Source: Deltaproteobacteria bacterium
GTDB lineage: Bacteria; JAGRBM01; JAHCIT01
Assembly: GCA_026129095.1 (NCBI GenBank)
Contig: JAHCIT010000005.1
Coordinates: 186,001 to 250,000, forward strand
Direction: 5' to 3'
DNA: 64,000 nt
Shown: positions 42,881-51,193 of the stretch, one piece after another
How positions within the stretch are numbered: the stretch's first letter is position 1
How the letters are laid out: the number at the start of each line of letters is the position of its first letter
The notes under the pieces: model-generated
Told to the model about the DNA's origin: nothing
The model's database searches: none
What the model saw: the letters and a program-made list of their open reading frames with translations, nothing else
Program-made: the position numbers and the translations under genes

Positions 42881-43752
42881 CGGCTGAAAAACCCGCCCAG
42901 CGTTTTCGCAAGCAGTTCCGGCTGGTCGTAGTGGACCATGTGCCCCGCGCCGGGAATAACCGTATAGCTGCCGTTTGCGAACAGCGCCGCCCGGTCCTCG
43001 TACCGCTGGCGGTCGTATTCGCTCTCGCCACCCCGGATGCAGAGCACCGGGCAAGTGATCCGCGCCCAGAATGATCTGGCCTGTTCGGCATTGAACGGCT
43101 GGGGCGACATCACCTTGTGAACCGGATCATGGGCGAACTGGACCTTCCCTTCGCCATCACGGACCGAAATCTCGTCTGCCAGGAACCGGGCGAACTCCGG
43201 CGCAAGCCGGGGGTACATTTTCATCAGCCGGGCAGAGATGTCCTCTACCGTGTCATACGGCCGCGGACGCTTCGTGCGGAACTTGCGGTGCTCGCCGATC
43301 CACCGCCGGAACCGGTCCGGTGCAATCGAGACGCCCACATCCGGAGGCCCGAGCCCCTCGATATTCACGTATTTCACGGTCCGCTCCGGAAACGTGCCCA
43401 CGTACAGCGACGATGCCATCCCACCCATCGAATGGCCCACCAGATAAAACGGCTGGTCAGGGGAAATGTGGTCAGCCACCTCGGCGATATCCTGCACATA
43501 GTCGGGAAAGTGGTAGTCCCCTCCCCGCTGCCAGGTGGAACGGCCCATCCCCCTGAAATCGAACGAATAGGTACGGAACTGCAGGGCGAAATGCGGGGCT
43601 ACCCGTGCCCAGGCGGCTCCGAGGTCCAGCCAGCCGTGGCAGAACAGCAGCACCGGAGCGTCAGCCGGCGCTCCCGGCCAGTTGAGGTACTGGAGCCGGA
43701 GCCCCGGAAGGTTCAGCCAGTGACGGGTGGGGGGATGGGTCTGCTCGTTCAT
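42877..43752 (-). CDS. Alpha/beta hydrolase
   Basis: A 291-residue alpha/beta-hydrolase: oxyanion-hole LLFCHGWLD near 39-47, FDFRGMGRS, nucleophile elbow GHSMGG, an acidic residue in the CIRGGESEYD segment and the catalytic His in GAGHMVHYDQP. Substrate class (ester, epoxide or haloalkane) cannot be told. ATG 43752 (MNEQTHPPTR) is used; ATG 43767 is a possible alternative. Its stop overlaps the UbiB-like stop by four bases. Confidence 0.88.
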   Translation of the reverse strand: MNEQTHPPTRHWLNLPGLRLQYLNWPGAPADAPVLLFCHGWLDLGAAWARVAPHFALQFRTYSFDFRGMGRSTWQRGGDYHFPDYVQDIAEVADHISPDQPFYLVGHSMGGMASSLYVGTFPERTVKYVNIEGLGPPDVGVSIAPDRFRRWIGEHRKFRTKRPRPYDTVEDISARLMKMYPRLAPEFARFLADEISVRDGEGKVQFAHDPVHKVMSPQPFNAEQARSFWARITCPVLCIRGGESEYDRQRYEDRAALFANGSYTVIPGAGHMVHYDQPELLAKTLGGFFSR

Positions 43753-43803
43753 CCGGACAGCGAGCATAGACGCACCGGCCCGGCAGGTTAAACTGGTCTG
43801 CCG

Positions 43804-44580
43804 ATGGCCCTTGAAATCATCCAGTTGCCCCAGTGGCAGGATAACTACGCCTACCTCATTGCCGACCCCGTGGCGGGAGAGGCCGCCGTCGTGGACGCGC
43901 CGGAGCCGGGGCGGATACCGGAACTCCTGAAAGAGAAGAACTGGCAGCTCAAGGCGATCTTCAACACCCACCACCATCCGGACCACATCGGCGCCAACCG
44001 GGAGCTGATCCGGATGTATCCGGGGCTGGAAATCTACGGCCACCAGAACGACGCCGGGCGCATCACCGGAATGAACCGGCCGGTGGATGACGGCGACACC
44101 GTGAGACTGGGCAGTGAAACCGCCGAAGTCCTGTTCGTCCCCGGCCATACGTCGGGGCATATCGCCTACCGGTTCGGAGGCGACGTGTTCGTGGGCGATA
44201 CGCTGTTCGCCGGTGGCTGCGGCCGGCTGTTCGAGGGCACGGCGGTCCAGATGCACCGGTCCCTCTCCCGGCTGGCCGCCCTGCCCGCCATTAGCCGCGT
44301 CTGGTGCGCCCATGAATACACGGAGAGCAATCTCCGGTTCGCCGTCACCATCGAACCTGGCAACAGGGCGCTTGCAGCCCGTTACCAGAAGGTCCGCGAC
44401 CAGCGGACAAAAGGAGTCCCGACGGTCCCTTCCACCATCGGCGAGGAAAAGGAAACCAACGTCTTTCTCCGGTGGGATTCGCCCGAAATCATCGAAAGAT
44501 GCCGGGAAACGGACCCCGGCTCCGCCGCCGACCCGGCGCAGCGGTTCGCCATCGTCAGGAAACTCAAGGACCGGTTCTAG
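43804..44580 (+). CDS. gloB: Hydroxyacylglutathione hydrolase (glyoxalase II)
   Basis: A 258-residue glyoxalase II. The metal-binding motif THHHPDH is at 55-61, VPGHTSGH near 112-119, FVGDTLFAGGCGRLFEG near 128-144 and CAHEYTESNLRFA; the C-terminal domain has the HAGH-type TVPSTIGEEKETNVFLR. It hydrolyses S-lactoylglutathione in methylglyoxal detoxification. Glyoxalase I is not in the window. It is divergent from the hydrolase and shares stop bases with the next minus-strand gene. Confidence 0.94.
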   Translation: MALEIIQLPQWQDNYAYLIADPVAGEAAVVDAPEPGRIPELLKEKNWQLKAIFNTHHHPDHIGANRELIRMYPGLEIYGHQNDAGRITGMNRPVDDGDTVRLGSETAEVLFVPGHTSGHIAYRFGGDVFVGDTLFAGGCGRLFEGTAVQMHRSLSRLAALPAISRVWCAHEYTESNLRFAVTIEPGNRALAARYQKVRDQRTKGVPTVPSTIGEEKETNVFLRWDSPEIIERCRETDPGSAADPAQRFAIVRKLKDRF

Positions 44581-46106
44581 ATCAGGAAGTTCCGCCGCTC
44601 GTCGGCGATGAGATCGGCGCACTCCATCCCCGACTGGCAGGCGAGCTCGGTGCCGACGCCGCGTGAACCGGCGGCGTCTCCGCACATGTACAGGCCACGG
44701 ATCGGAGTCCGGTGCCCCGGCCTGTTTTTACCCACCTGGTCGGGCGTCTGGCCCGTGGTCACGGCCGCGCCGCTCGACTTTCCGATCCAGCTCGCGATTG
44801 CCTGCACCGAGAAGGTGTCCTCGAACACCACCTGCTCCCTGGAACCCGGCACCATGTCGTAAACAGCCGTCAGCATGTTGTCGATCCACTTCTTCGGCCC
44901 GTCGTCCAGTTCCACGTCTGTCGTCGGGGCGACCGCGCAGGCGGTGAGAAGCTGCATTCCCGGCGGAGCGAGACCGGGATCGAAGTTCGTCGGGATCGGG
45001 CAGTAGATCGGCGTGAACGGCGCGACCTTTCCACTTTCAAGCTGCCGGAAGGTTTCAATCATCGTCTCGTGGTTCATCTGGTTCCGGTCAATCTTGCGCG
45101 GGTACCCCCCGCAAATGCACCCGGCGCGGGTCACACCCTTTTTGAGACCGATCTTCGCCTGCACCGCGATGTAGCTTCCCTTGATCGCCTGCACCCGTTT
45201 TGCATAGGCCTCGGAAAGATACTCCTTCCCCACCATGCGGAACATGGTGTCCTGCATGGATGAGGTGGAGATGACGACCGGGGCGCGGAACGTCCGGTTC
45301 CCGCGGGCGATGACGCCAGTGGCCTTGCCGTCCTCGACGAGGATTTTCTCGACACCGGCCATCGTCATCACCTGCGCGCCGTGTGCCTCGGCGCCCTTCA
45401 GGAACGTCTGCGGTATGATCGCCGAACCGCCTTTCGGATAGCTCAGGCTGTTGTCGCGGAGAAAATGCTGGAGGTTCCAGATCGACTCCCCCGCCGACGC
45501 CTGCCAGGTGGGCAGGATGAAGTAGAGCCCCAGAAGAAACCCGATCAGCGTGTGGACAAACGGGTCTTTCGTATAGACCGACATGAACTCGTCGATGGTC
45601 CGGGTGTCCCAGTATTCGATCCGGTCCTGCGGCATCGTCACGATATCACGGAACATGCGGATGATGGACGGCAGTGCCGTCAGCGGCAGCCCCGACTGGA
45701 CCAGCACCTGCAGCGCGAATACCGGAAGCCGCCGGGGATCGGACGGCATCCGGGCGTCAATGTTGAACCCTCGCACCCAGGCGATGTCCCTCGTCCGCCG
45801 GAACTCGATCGGTGTCCCCATGCCGAGACGTTTCGTGCATACGCCGAACGGCCCCTTGTTCCCGCGGATGAACATGTGGGTTCCCATGTCGATCCGGAAG
45901 CCGTCCTTCTCGTACCAGGAACAGGACCCACCCACGCGGGGATTCTTTTCCAGTATCAGTGTCCTGAATCCATGCTTTGCCAGGATCGCGCCGCAGGCCG
46001 ACCCGCCCATGCCGGTACCGATGACGATGGCATCGAAACTGTCTTCGGCAGCGCGGCTGGCGGACTTCTTCCGGCTCCGGGTGGCCGGGGCGGCAGTAGC
46101 TGGCAT
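44577..46106 (-). CDS. FAD-dependent oxidoreductase of the phytoene-dehydrogenase-like family
   Basis: A 509-residue flavoprotein. The FAD Rossmann motif AIVIGTGMGGSACGA is near 26-40, with EKNPRVGGSCSWYEKDGFRIDMGTHM following, and a C-terminal FAD motif LYMCGDAAGSRGVGTELA. This is the COG1233 family of carotenoid desaturase/isomerase and retinol saturase-like enzymes; the substrate is probably a hydrophobic polyene or a related lipid. No carotenoid synthesis genes are adjacent. GGGGGA precedes ATG 46106, and a TetR-type palindrome lies 24 bases upstream. Confidence 0.85.
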   Translation of the reverse strand: MPATAAPATRSRKKSASRAAEDSFDAIVIGTGMGGSACGAILAKHGFRTLILEKNPRVGGSCSWYEKDGFRIDMGTHMFIRGNKGPFGVCTKRLGMGTPIEFRRTRDIAWVRGFNIDARMPSDPRRLPVFALQVLVQSGLPLTALPSIIRMFRDIVTMPQDRIEYWDTRTIDEFMSVYTKDPFVHTLIGFLLGLYFILPTWQASAGESIWNLQHFLRDNSLSYPKGGSAIIPQTFLKGAEAHGAQVMTMAGVEKILVEDGKATGVIARGNRTFRAPVVISTSSMQDTMFRMVGKEYLSEAYAKRVQAIKGSYIAVQAKIGLKKGVTRAGCICGGYPRKIDRNQMNHETMIETFRQLESGKVAPFTPIYCPIPTNFDPGLAPPGMQLLTACAVAPTTDVELDDGPKKWIDNMLTAVYDMVPGSREQVVFEDTFSVQAIASWIGKSSGAAVTTGQTPDQVGKNRPGHRTPIRGLYMCGDAAGSRGVGTELACQSGMECADLIADERRNFLI

Positions 46107-46129
46107 GGCGGATCCCCCTCAACTTCAAG

Positions 46130-46147
46130 ACTGACACAGGTGTCAGT
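46130..46147 (-). promoter_or_regulatory. TetR-type operator-like palindrome before the FAD oxidoreductase
   Basis: Arms ACTGACAC (46130-46137) and GTGTCAGT (46140-46147) form a perfect 8-bp inverted repeat with a 2-base spacer, the geometry of TetR-family operators. It lies 24 bases upstream of the start of the minus-strand oxidoreductase gene and about 120 bases before trxB. No tetR-like gene is in the window. Confidence 0.55.
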
Positions 46148-46269
46148 GAGTCCGGGACTACCACAGCCCGCCCCTGCTGAAAAGCCCCGCGGAACCGGCT
46201 GGCCCTCCCCCTTGTCACCACCTGCCGGATCGGAAAGGTTTAGGCCCCTCGCTGAAAGGAAACCCATCC

Positions 46270-47220
46270 ATGTCCGAGCGCGAAAAGATTGTCATCATCG
46301 GAAGCGGACCTGCCGGCTATACGGCGGCCATTTATGCCGCCCGCGCCAACCTCAAGCCCCTGATAATCGAGGGGCTCCAGCCGGGCGGCCAGCTCACCAT
46401 CACGACCGACGTGGAAAACTACCCCGGCTTTCCCAAGGGGGTCATGGGGCCGGACCTGATGCTGGAGTTCCGGGCCCAGGCCGAGCGGTTCGGAACCCGG
46501 ATCATTAGCGCCACGGTGACGGCGGTCGAAAACGCCAAAGCACCCTTCAGGGTCGTCCATGACGGAGGCGAGCCGGTGGAAGCCGAGGCGGTCATCATCG
46601 CCACCGGGGCGAGCGCCAAGCTCCTCAACACGCCGAGCGAAAAGAAGCTGTTCGGCTATGGCATATCGGCCTGCGCCACCTGTGACGGGTTCTTCTACAA
46701 GGACAAGGACGTGATCGTCGTGGGCGGCGGCGACACGGCGATGGAAGAGGCCAACTACCTCACCAAGATGTGCAAGTCGGTCACGGTCGTCCACCGGCGG
46801 CAGGAGTTCCGGGCCTCGAAGATCATGGTCGAGCGGGCCCAGAAGAACCCCAGGATGCGGTGGGAGCTGGACTCCGAGGTGGACGAGTTCCTGGGCGAGG
46901 CCGGCCACGGAAAGCCCGGCCTCACCGGCGTCAGGCTGAAGCACATCCCGTCCGGCAAGACGAAAGAGGTCGCCGTGCACGGCGCGTTCATCGCCATCGG
47001 ACACAAGCCCAACACCGATTTCCTCAAGGGAAAGCTCGACATGGACGAGAACGGCTACATCAGGGTGAAGCCGGGCACGACCTGGACGAACGTCGAGGGC
47101 ATATTCGCCTCCGGCGATGCAGCCGACCACGTCTACCGGCAGGCGGTCACGGCCGCCGGCACGGGCTGCATGGCCGCCATTGACGCCGAGCGGTGGCTGG
47201 CCGGGCGGGGAATAGATTAA
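46270..47220 (+). CDS. trxB: Thioredoxin-disulfide reductase
   Basis: A 316-residue TrxB. It has the FAD motif GSGPAGYTAAIYAAR at 11-25, the redox-active C135-A-T-C138, the NADPH motif VVGGGDTAMEEA and the final FAD motif GIFASGDAADHVYRQAVTAAGTGCMAA. It reduces thioredoxin with NADPH. ATG 46270 is about 11 bases after GAAAGGA. A TTGTCA hexamer at 46212 could be a -35 box, but no well-spaced -10 was found. Confidence 0.97.
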   Translation: MSEREKIVIIGSGPAGYTAAIYAARANLKPLIIEGLQPGGQLTITTDVENYPGFPKGVMGPDLMLEFRAQAERFGTRIISATVTAVENAKAPFRVVHDGGEPVEAEAVIIATGASAKLLNTPSEKKLFGYGISACATCDGFFYKDKDVIVVGGGDTAMEEANYLTKMCKSVTVVHRRQEFRASKIMVERAQKNPRMRWELDSEVDEFLGEAGHGKPGLTGVRLKHIPSGKTKEVAVHGAFIAIGHKPNTDFLKGKLDMDENGYIRVKPGTTWTNVEGIFASGDAADHVYRQAVTAAGTGCMAAIDAERWLAGRGID

Positions 47221-47375
47221 AAAATGGCCCCCCGGAACGGGGCGCCCACCCGCTCAATTTATTAATAAATCCGGCTTTTGAAAACGCCACGGCGTGACCA
47301 AAAACACATGCTAAGGCCGGTTTCGTGGATATTTGTGAACTCTGTGGATTCCTGGCGCCCAATTAAAAAAAGTCC

Positions 47376-47404
47376 TTGCATCGCTTCATAGAGAACAGTA
47401 GGCT
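47376..47404 (+). promoter_or_regulatory. Predicted promoter of lipoprotein cassette copy 1
   Basis: TTGCAT (47376-47381) and TAGGCT (47399-47404) are 17 bases apart. The same arrangement with near-identical flanks recurs upstream of copy 2 (48083-48111), and conservation between the copies supports the call. The leader to ATG 47464 contains conserved GGTTTTGGCGAA and AAGGGGTAA segments. Confidence 0.6.
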
Positions 47405-47463
47405 CGCCTCCACAACGCCAGAATGGTTTTGGCGAACAACACACCTTAAGGGGTAATACTCAC

Positions 47464-47925
47464 ATGTTCTCAAGCAAGAAGTTTCTCTCTCTCATTGGGG
47501 CCGCTGGCCTCGCTTTCGGCGCTTCGGCCTGCAGCAGCAGCTCGGGCGGCGGCAGCATCACGGGCGTCTGCGTTGATGATATCGACTTCCTGGCGGCCGT
47601 GATTACGGCCACCTACTCGTTCATCGCGGGCGAAACCGAGATTCCGGATGAGGTCGTTGACCAGGACGTGCTGGATGAGTCTGCTCTCATCTCGATCTGC
47701 GCCGAAGTGGGCGTGACCGATGCCAACCCGACTGTTGAAGCCGATGCGGCAGCCCCGGCCGACATCGAAGGATCGGACCCCTCTGCCGAGTGCACCGGCA
47801 TTCCGGTCGAGATCGACGAGACGACGTTCGAAGCGTCCGGCACCGCCGACATCACCGTCTACGGTGAAAACGACTTCAGCGAAGAAGACTGCGACGACCT
47901 GGAAGGCACCTACGACACTCTCTAA
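47464..47925 (+). CDS. Small acidic lipoprotein-like protein, copy 1 of a duplicated cassette
   Basis: A 153-residue protein. It has a KK-containing signal peptide (MFSSKKFLSLIGAAGLAFG) and a lipobox-like A-S-A-C23 followed by a Ser/Gly linker (SSSSGGG). The mature part is strongly acidic, with many Asp/Glu, four further cysteines and a C-terminal SEEDCDDLEGTYDTL. The signal peptide and the overall plan match the next gene (48173), while the mature sequences are largely different. AAGGGGTAA precedes the ATG. It is probably an outer-membrane-anchored surface or periplasmic protein; the function is unknown. Confidence 0.75.
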   Translation: MFSSKKFLSLIGAAGLAFGASACSSSSGGGSITGVCVDDIDFLAAVITATYSFIAGETEIPDEVVDQDVLDESALISICAEVGVTDANPTVEADAAAPADIEGSDPSAECTGIPVEIDETTFEASGTADITVYGENDFSEEDCDDLEGTYDTL

Positions 47926-47957
47926 GAGAGTTTCGACTAGTTGCTGATCAAAACCGG

Positions 47958-47993
47958 ACGGGCGTCCCCACTGGGGGCGCCCGTTCTGTTTTT
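47958..47993 (+). terminator. Rho-independent terminator of lipoprotein cassette copy 1
   Basis: ACGGGCGTCCCC pairs with GGGGGCGCCCGT across a 3-base ACT loop (one wobble pair), followed by TCTGTTTTT. The outer stem and tail are the same as in the terminator after copy 2. Confidence 0.92.
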
Positions 47994-48082
47994 GGGAACC
48001 AGAAGATTAAAAACAGCCCCGGCAAAGCGGGCTCCTCCACATTAGACCACCCAAAAACGCCCAAATCCACATTAAAAAGGTC

Positions 48083-48111
48083 TTGCAACGGCCCATGGAG
48101 AGCGGTAGGCT
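48083..48111 (+). promoter_or_regulatory. Predicted promoter of lipoprotein cassette copy 2
   Basis: TTGCAA (48083-48088) and TAGGCT (48106-48111), 17 bases apart, aligned with the copy 1 promoter including the TTAAAAA run upstream and the GGTAGGCTCG downstream. Confidence 0.6.
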
Positions 48112-48172
48112 CGGTTTCACAGCACTAGAAGGGCTTTTGGTGAAAACACCGGGCCACAAGGGGTAAGAACAC

Positions 48173-48718
48173 ATGTTTTCAGGCAAGAAACTTCTCTCTT
48201 TCATTGGGGCAGCCGGGCTCATCATGGGCGTGGCGGCCTGCGGCGGCAGCGGCGGCGTGGCGGCCTGCGGCGGCAGCGGCGGCGTGGGTGGCACGATCAC
48301 CATCGCCTGTGTGGACGGCACGGTAACGCTTTGCGCGAATGGCAGTGTCATCTATTCGCTCGTGACACCGGCGGGAGTCACGGTACCGCCCAGCTCCGGC
48401 CCGGTTGATTACACGGAAGTGGTCAATGCGCTGGCCTGTGGCGAGCTTGGCCTGTTCTACGATGATATCGACGAATGCGGCGATCCGGGTCTTGAGGACG
48501 AGGATGGCGGCGTCTGCTCGGTCACGATCTCGGACAACCCCGATTATGTGAACGAAACGTCGGCCTACTACTCGCTTGATGGCAGCGTTGATATCACCGC
48601 TGACGGCTCGCACGACTTCTTCCTGGACGAATGCGATGACCTCGACAATACCGAGGAACTGACGGAAGTGGATCCCTACGAGATCGCCACCGAGTGCGAC
48701 GACTGCTCGGACGACTGA
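48173..48718 (+). CDS. Small acidic lipoprotein, copy 2, with a duplicated lipobox
   Basis: A 181-residue protein with the signal peptide MFSGKKLLSFIGAAGLIMG, nearly the same as in the preceding gene. The lipobox V-A-A-C (20-23) is repeated as V-A-A-C (29-32) because of a 27-bp exact tandem duplication; either cysteine could be lipidated, C23 being the more likely. The mature part is acidic, has about nine cysteines and ends in an Asp/Cys-rich CDDCSDD. The C-terminal portion shares with copy 1 a short GS(V/A)DIT(A/V)-like strand followed by an acidic DCDDL-type segment. Function unknown. Confidence 0.78.
   Translation: MFSGKKLLSFIGAAGLIMGVAACGGSGGVAACGGSGGVGGTITIACVDGTVTLCANGSVIYSLVTPAGVTVPPSSGPVDYTEVVNALACGELGLFYDDIDECGDPGLEDEDGGVCSVTISDNPDYVNETSAYYSLDGSVDITADGSHDFFLDECDDLDNTEELTEVDPYEIATECDDCSDD
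48227..48280 (+). repeat. 27-bp exact tandem duplication within the lipoprotein gene
   Basis: Two identical 27-base units (48227-48253 and 48254-48280), each encoding G-V-A-A-C-G-G-S-G, then the first six bases of a third unit. The duplication preserves the reading frame and doubles the lipobox. Confidence 0.97.
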
Positions 48719-48742
48719 TCCAGTCATCGTCCGAAAAGCCAG

Positions 48743-48775
48743 ACGGGCGTCCCACCGGGGCGCCCGTTCTGTTTT
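48743..48775 (+). terminator. Rho-independent terminator of lipoprotein cassette copy 2
   Basis: ACGGGCGTCCC pairs with GGGGCGCCCGT (one wobble) around an ACC loop, followed by TCTGTTTT. It is homologous to the terminator at 47958. Confidence 0.92.
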
Positions 48776-48876
48776 GTACGCCACCGGATATCGACCTCGC
48801 CCCCCGCTCCTGCCATAATCCGCTTGAGTCATGATTTCCCGGCTGGCTTTTTAGGCAAGGAAGGCGGTTCGCGCTG

Positions 48877-49758
48877 GTGAAAGGTATTGTTCTGGCCGGC
48901 GGTTCGGGCACGCGCCTCTATCCGCTGACGATCGGCGTGAGCAAGCAGCTTCTGCCCGTTTATGACAAGCCGCTTGTCTACTATCCGCTGTCGGTCCTGA
49001 TGCTGGCCGGGATCCGGGAGATCCTCGTCATCTCGACGCCGCAAGACCTGCCCCAGTTCGAACGGCTTCTGGGCGATGGTTCCCGGTGGGGGCTTTCCTT
49101 CAGCTATGCACAGCAGCCAAGGCCCGAGGGAATAGCGCAGGCGTTCATCATCGGGGAGAAGTTCATCGGCAGCGATCCGGTGGCGCTCGTCCTGGGTGAC
49201 AACATCTTCTACGGCCACGGCCTCGCCCAGACGCTCCAGAAGGCGGCCCGCCAGGAGAAGGGAGCCACCGTATTCGGATATTACGTCCGCGACCCCGAGC
49301 GGTACGGCGTCGTGACCTTCGACAGCCAGGGTCGAGCCACTGATATTGAAGAAAAGCCCAAAAATCCCCGGTCACGCTATGCTGTCGTCGGCCTTTATTT
49401 CTACGACAACGACGTCGTTCCCGTCTCCAGAAACCTGAAGCCCTCGGGCCGTGGCGAACTGGAAATCACCGACGTCAACCGCGAATACCTGCGCCGGGGA
49501 ACGCTCAAGGTGGAACTTCTCGGCCGGGGCACCGCCTGGCTCGACACCGGCACCCACGAATCCCTGCTGGCTGCCGCCAATTTCGTCGAGGTGGTCGAGG
49601 CCCGGCAGGGCCTCAAGGTCTCCTGCCCGGAGGAGATCGCCTACCGGATGGGTTACATCGACGCCGCCCAGCTGGAACGGCTGGCTGCTGATCTCTCGAA
49701 AAACAGCTACGGCCAGTATCTTCTGGATATCCTCAAGACGGGCAGACAGGTTCCGTGA
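48877..49758 (+). CDS. rfbA: Glucose-1-phosphate thymidylyltransferase
   Basis: A 293-residue RfbA/Rml[19 protein letters not shown] with the nucleotide-binding G-rich loop, [23 protein letters not shown] near 106 and the [10 protein letters not shown] motif near 222. It makes dTDP-glucose for rhamnose and other deoxysugars in surface polysaccharide. GTG 48877 is the family start; a CATAAT at 48813, 16 bases after TCGACC, may be its promoter. rfbC follows with a 4-base GTGA overlap; rfbB and rfbD are not in the window. Confidence 0.96.
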   Translation: MKGIVLAGGSGTRLYPLTIGVSKQLLPVYDKPLVYYPLSVLMLAGIREILVISTPQDLPQFERLLGDGSRWGLSFSYAQQPRPEGIAQAFIIGEKFIGSDPVALVLGDNIFYGHGLAQTLQKAARQEKGATVFGYYVRDPERYGVVTFDSQGRATDIEEKPKNPRSRYAVVGLYFYDNDVVPVSRNLKPSGRGELEITDVNREYLRRGTLKVELLGRGTAWLDTGTHESLLAAANFVEVVEARQGLKVSCPEEIAYRMGYIDAAQLERLAADLSKNSYGQYLLDILKTGRQVP

Positions 49759-50306
49759 AGATTACCGCCACCCCGCTCCCTGGTCTGCTCCTGATCGAAC
49801 CCAGGGTGTTCGGCGACGACCGGGGATTCTTCCTGGAGAGTTTCCGCTCCGACCGGCTGGCCGAGGCGGGAGTTACGCTTCCGTTCGTCCAGGACAACCA
49901 TTCCCGGTCCCGAAAGGGTGTTCTCCGGGGGCTGCATTTCCAGATCAAATACCCCCAGGGGAAACTGGTCCGGGTGACACAAGGCGAGGTGTTCGACGTT
50001 GCCGTCGATATCCGGCCCGGTTCTCCCTCATTCGGCAAATGGTACGGGGCGCGTCTCAGCGCCGAAAACCACCTGGAGCTCTGGATACCGCCCGGCTTCG
50101 CCCACGGCTTCGCCGTACTGACGGAAACCGCCGATTTCCTCTACAAGTGCACCGACTACTACCGCCCGGATGACGAGGGCGGGATCCTCTGGAATGACCC
50201 GGATATCGGGATCAACTGGCCACTGGCTGATCCGCAACTGTCCTCCAAGGACCGGGCCTACCCGTGCCTCAAGGATATACCCAAGGACCGGCTGCCGCAG
50301 GGCTGA
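49755..50306 (+). CDS. rfbC: dTDP-4-dehydrorhamnose 3,5-epimerase
   Basis: A 183-residue cupin-fold RmlC. The catalytic His is in [20 protein letters not shown] (H61, K70), with [18 protein letters not shown] and [13 protein letters not shown] following; a Tyr near 130 would be the second catalytic residue. It epimerises dTDP-4-keto-6-deoxyglucose in the dTDP-rhamnose pathway. Translation is coupled to rfbA. Confidence 0.95.
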   Translation: MKITATPLPGLLLIEPRVFGDDRGFFLESFRSDRLAEAGVTLPFVQDNHSRSRKGVLRGLHFQIKYPQGKLVRVTQGEVFDVAVDIRPGSPSFGKWYGARLSAENHLELWIPPGFAHGFAVLTETADFLYKCTDYYRPDDEGGILWNDPDIGINWPLADPQLSSKDRAYPCLKDIPKDRLPQG

Positions 50307-50371
50307 AACCTGTCTTGCTTCGGTGTCTCCGGATGAAATAGATAGGCTCGCGCCCTGTCAAGGAGTCACAG

Positions 50372-51193
50372 ATGAATCCTGCCCGTATCTTCAAGCCGTT
50401 CCTGTTCCTGCTGGCGGCGGCAGCCCTGACCGGCTGCCAGAAATCCCCGAATCCGCAGGCCCCGGCAAAGGCTCCGGAACCCGTGACGTTCAAGGTCGGC
50501 GCGGCGGCGGACCTGCACTTCGCATTCGAGGAACTGGGCTCGCTGTTTGAAAAACAGACCGGAAAGAAGCCGGTTTTCGTCTTTGGCTCCACGGGCCAGC
50601 TGGCCCAGCAGATCAACAACGGCGCACCGTTCGACCTGTTCGTGGCCGCCAATGAGTCGTTTGTCGATGACGTCATTGCCGCCGGTGTCTGCCTGCCCGA
50701 TACCAAGGCCATGTATGCACGCGGGCGGATTGCCATCTGGACCCGGAAAGATTCCACCATCCCGGCGCCGGAGAAGATCGAGGCGCTGACCGGCGCGGCC
50801 TTCCAGAAGATCGCCATCGCCAATCCGGAGCACGCACCCTACGGAAAGGCGGCAAAACAGGCAATGGAATCGACCGGAACCTGGGAGGCCATCGAGCCGA
50901 AGCTGGTGTACGGCGAGAACGTCCGGCAGACGCTCCAGTTCGCCGAGTCCGGAAACGTCGAGGCCGCCGTCGTCGCCCTCTCGCTGGCCATTGTCACGCC
51001 CAATGGTGTCTGGGAACTGGTCCCCGAGGAACTTCACAAGCCGATCGACCAGGCACTTGCGGCCTGCACAGGTGGCGACAACGTGGAGACCGGCAAGGAG
51101 TTCGCCCGGTTCATCAACTCCCCTGAAGGGCGGGCGGTCATGAAGCGCTATGGTTTCGTGCTACCGGGAGAGCAGATCGCACACGCCCCATGA
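50372..51193 (+). CDS. modA: Molybdate ABC transporter substrate-binding lipoprotein
   Basis: A 273-residue ModA. It has a signal peptide with lipobox LTGC (C22), then the periplasmic binding fold starting VGAAADLHFAFEEL, FVFGSTGQLAQQI, FDLFVAANESFVDDV and YGENVRQTLQFAESGNVEAAVVAL. It captures molybdate or tungstate. As a lipoprotein it would be membrane-anchored. It is followed by modB (4-base overlap) and modC. A TAGGCTCG element lies 24 bases before the start. Confidence 0.94.
   Translation: MNPARIFKPFLFLLAAAALTGCQKSPNPQAPAKAPEPVTFKVGAAADLHFAFEELGSLFEKQTGKKPVFVFGSTGQLAQQINNGAPFDLFVAANESFVDDVIAAGVCLPDTKAMYARGRIAIWTRKDSTIPAPEKIEALTGAAFQKIAIANPEHAPYGKAAKQAMESTGTWEAIEPKLVYGENVRQTLQFAESGNVEAAVVALSLAIVTPNGVWELVPEELHKPIDQALAACTGGDNVETGKEFARFINSPEGRAVMKRYGFVLPGEQIAHAP

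Noticed and set aside
47221-47250. Terminator after trxB
   Set aside because: CCCCG/CGGGG can pair, but no T-run follows on the plus strand; only the minus strand would have one and no gene reads that way.
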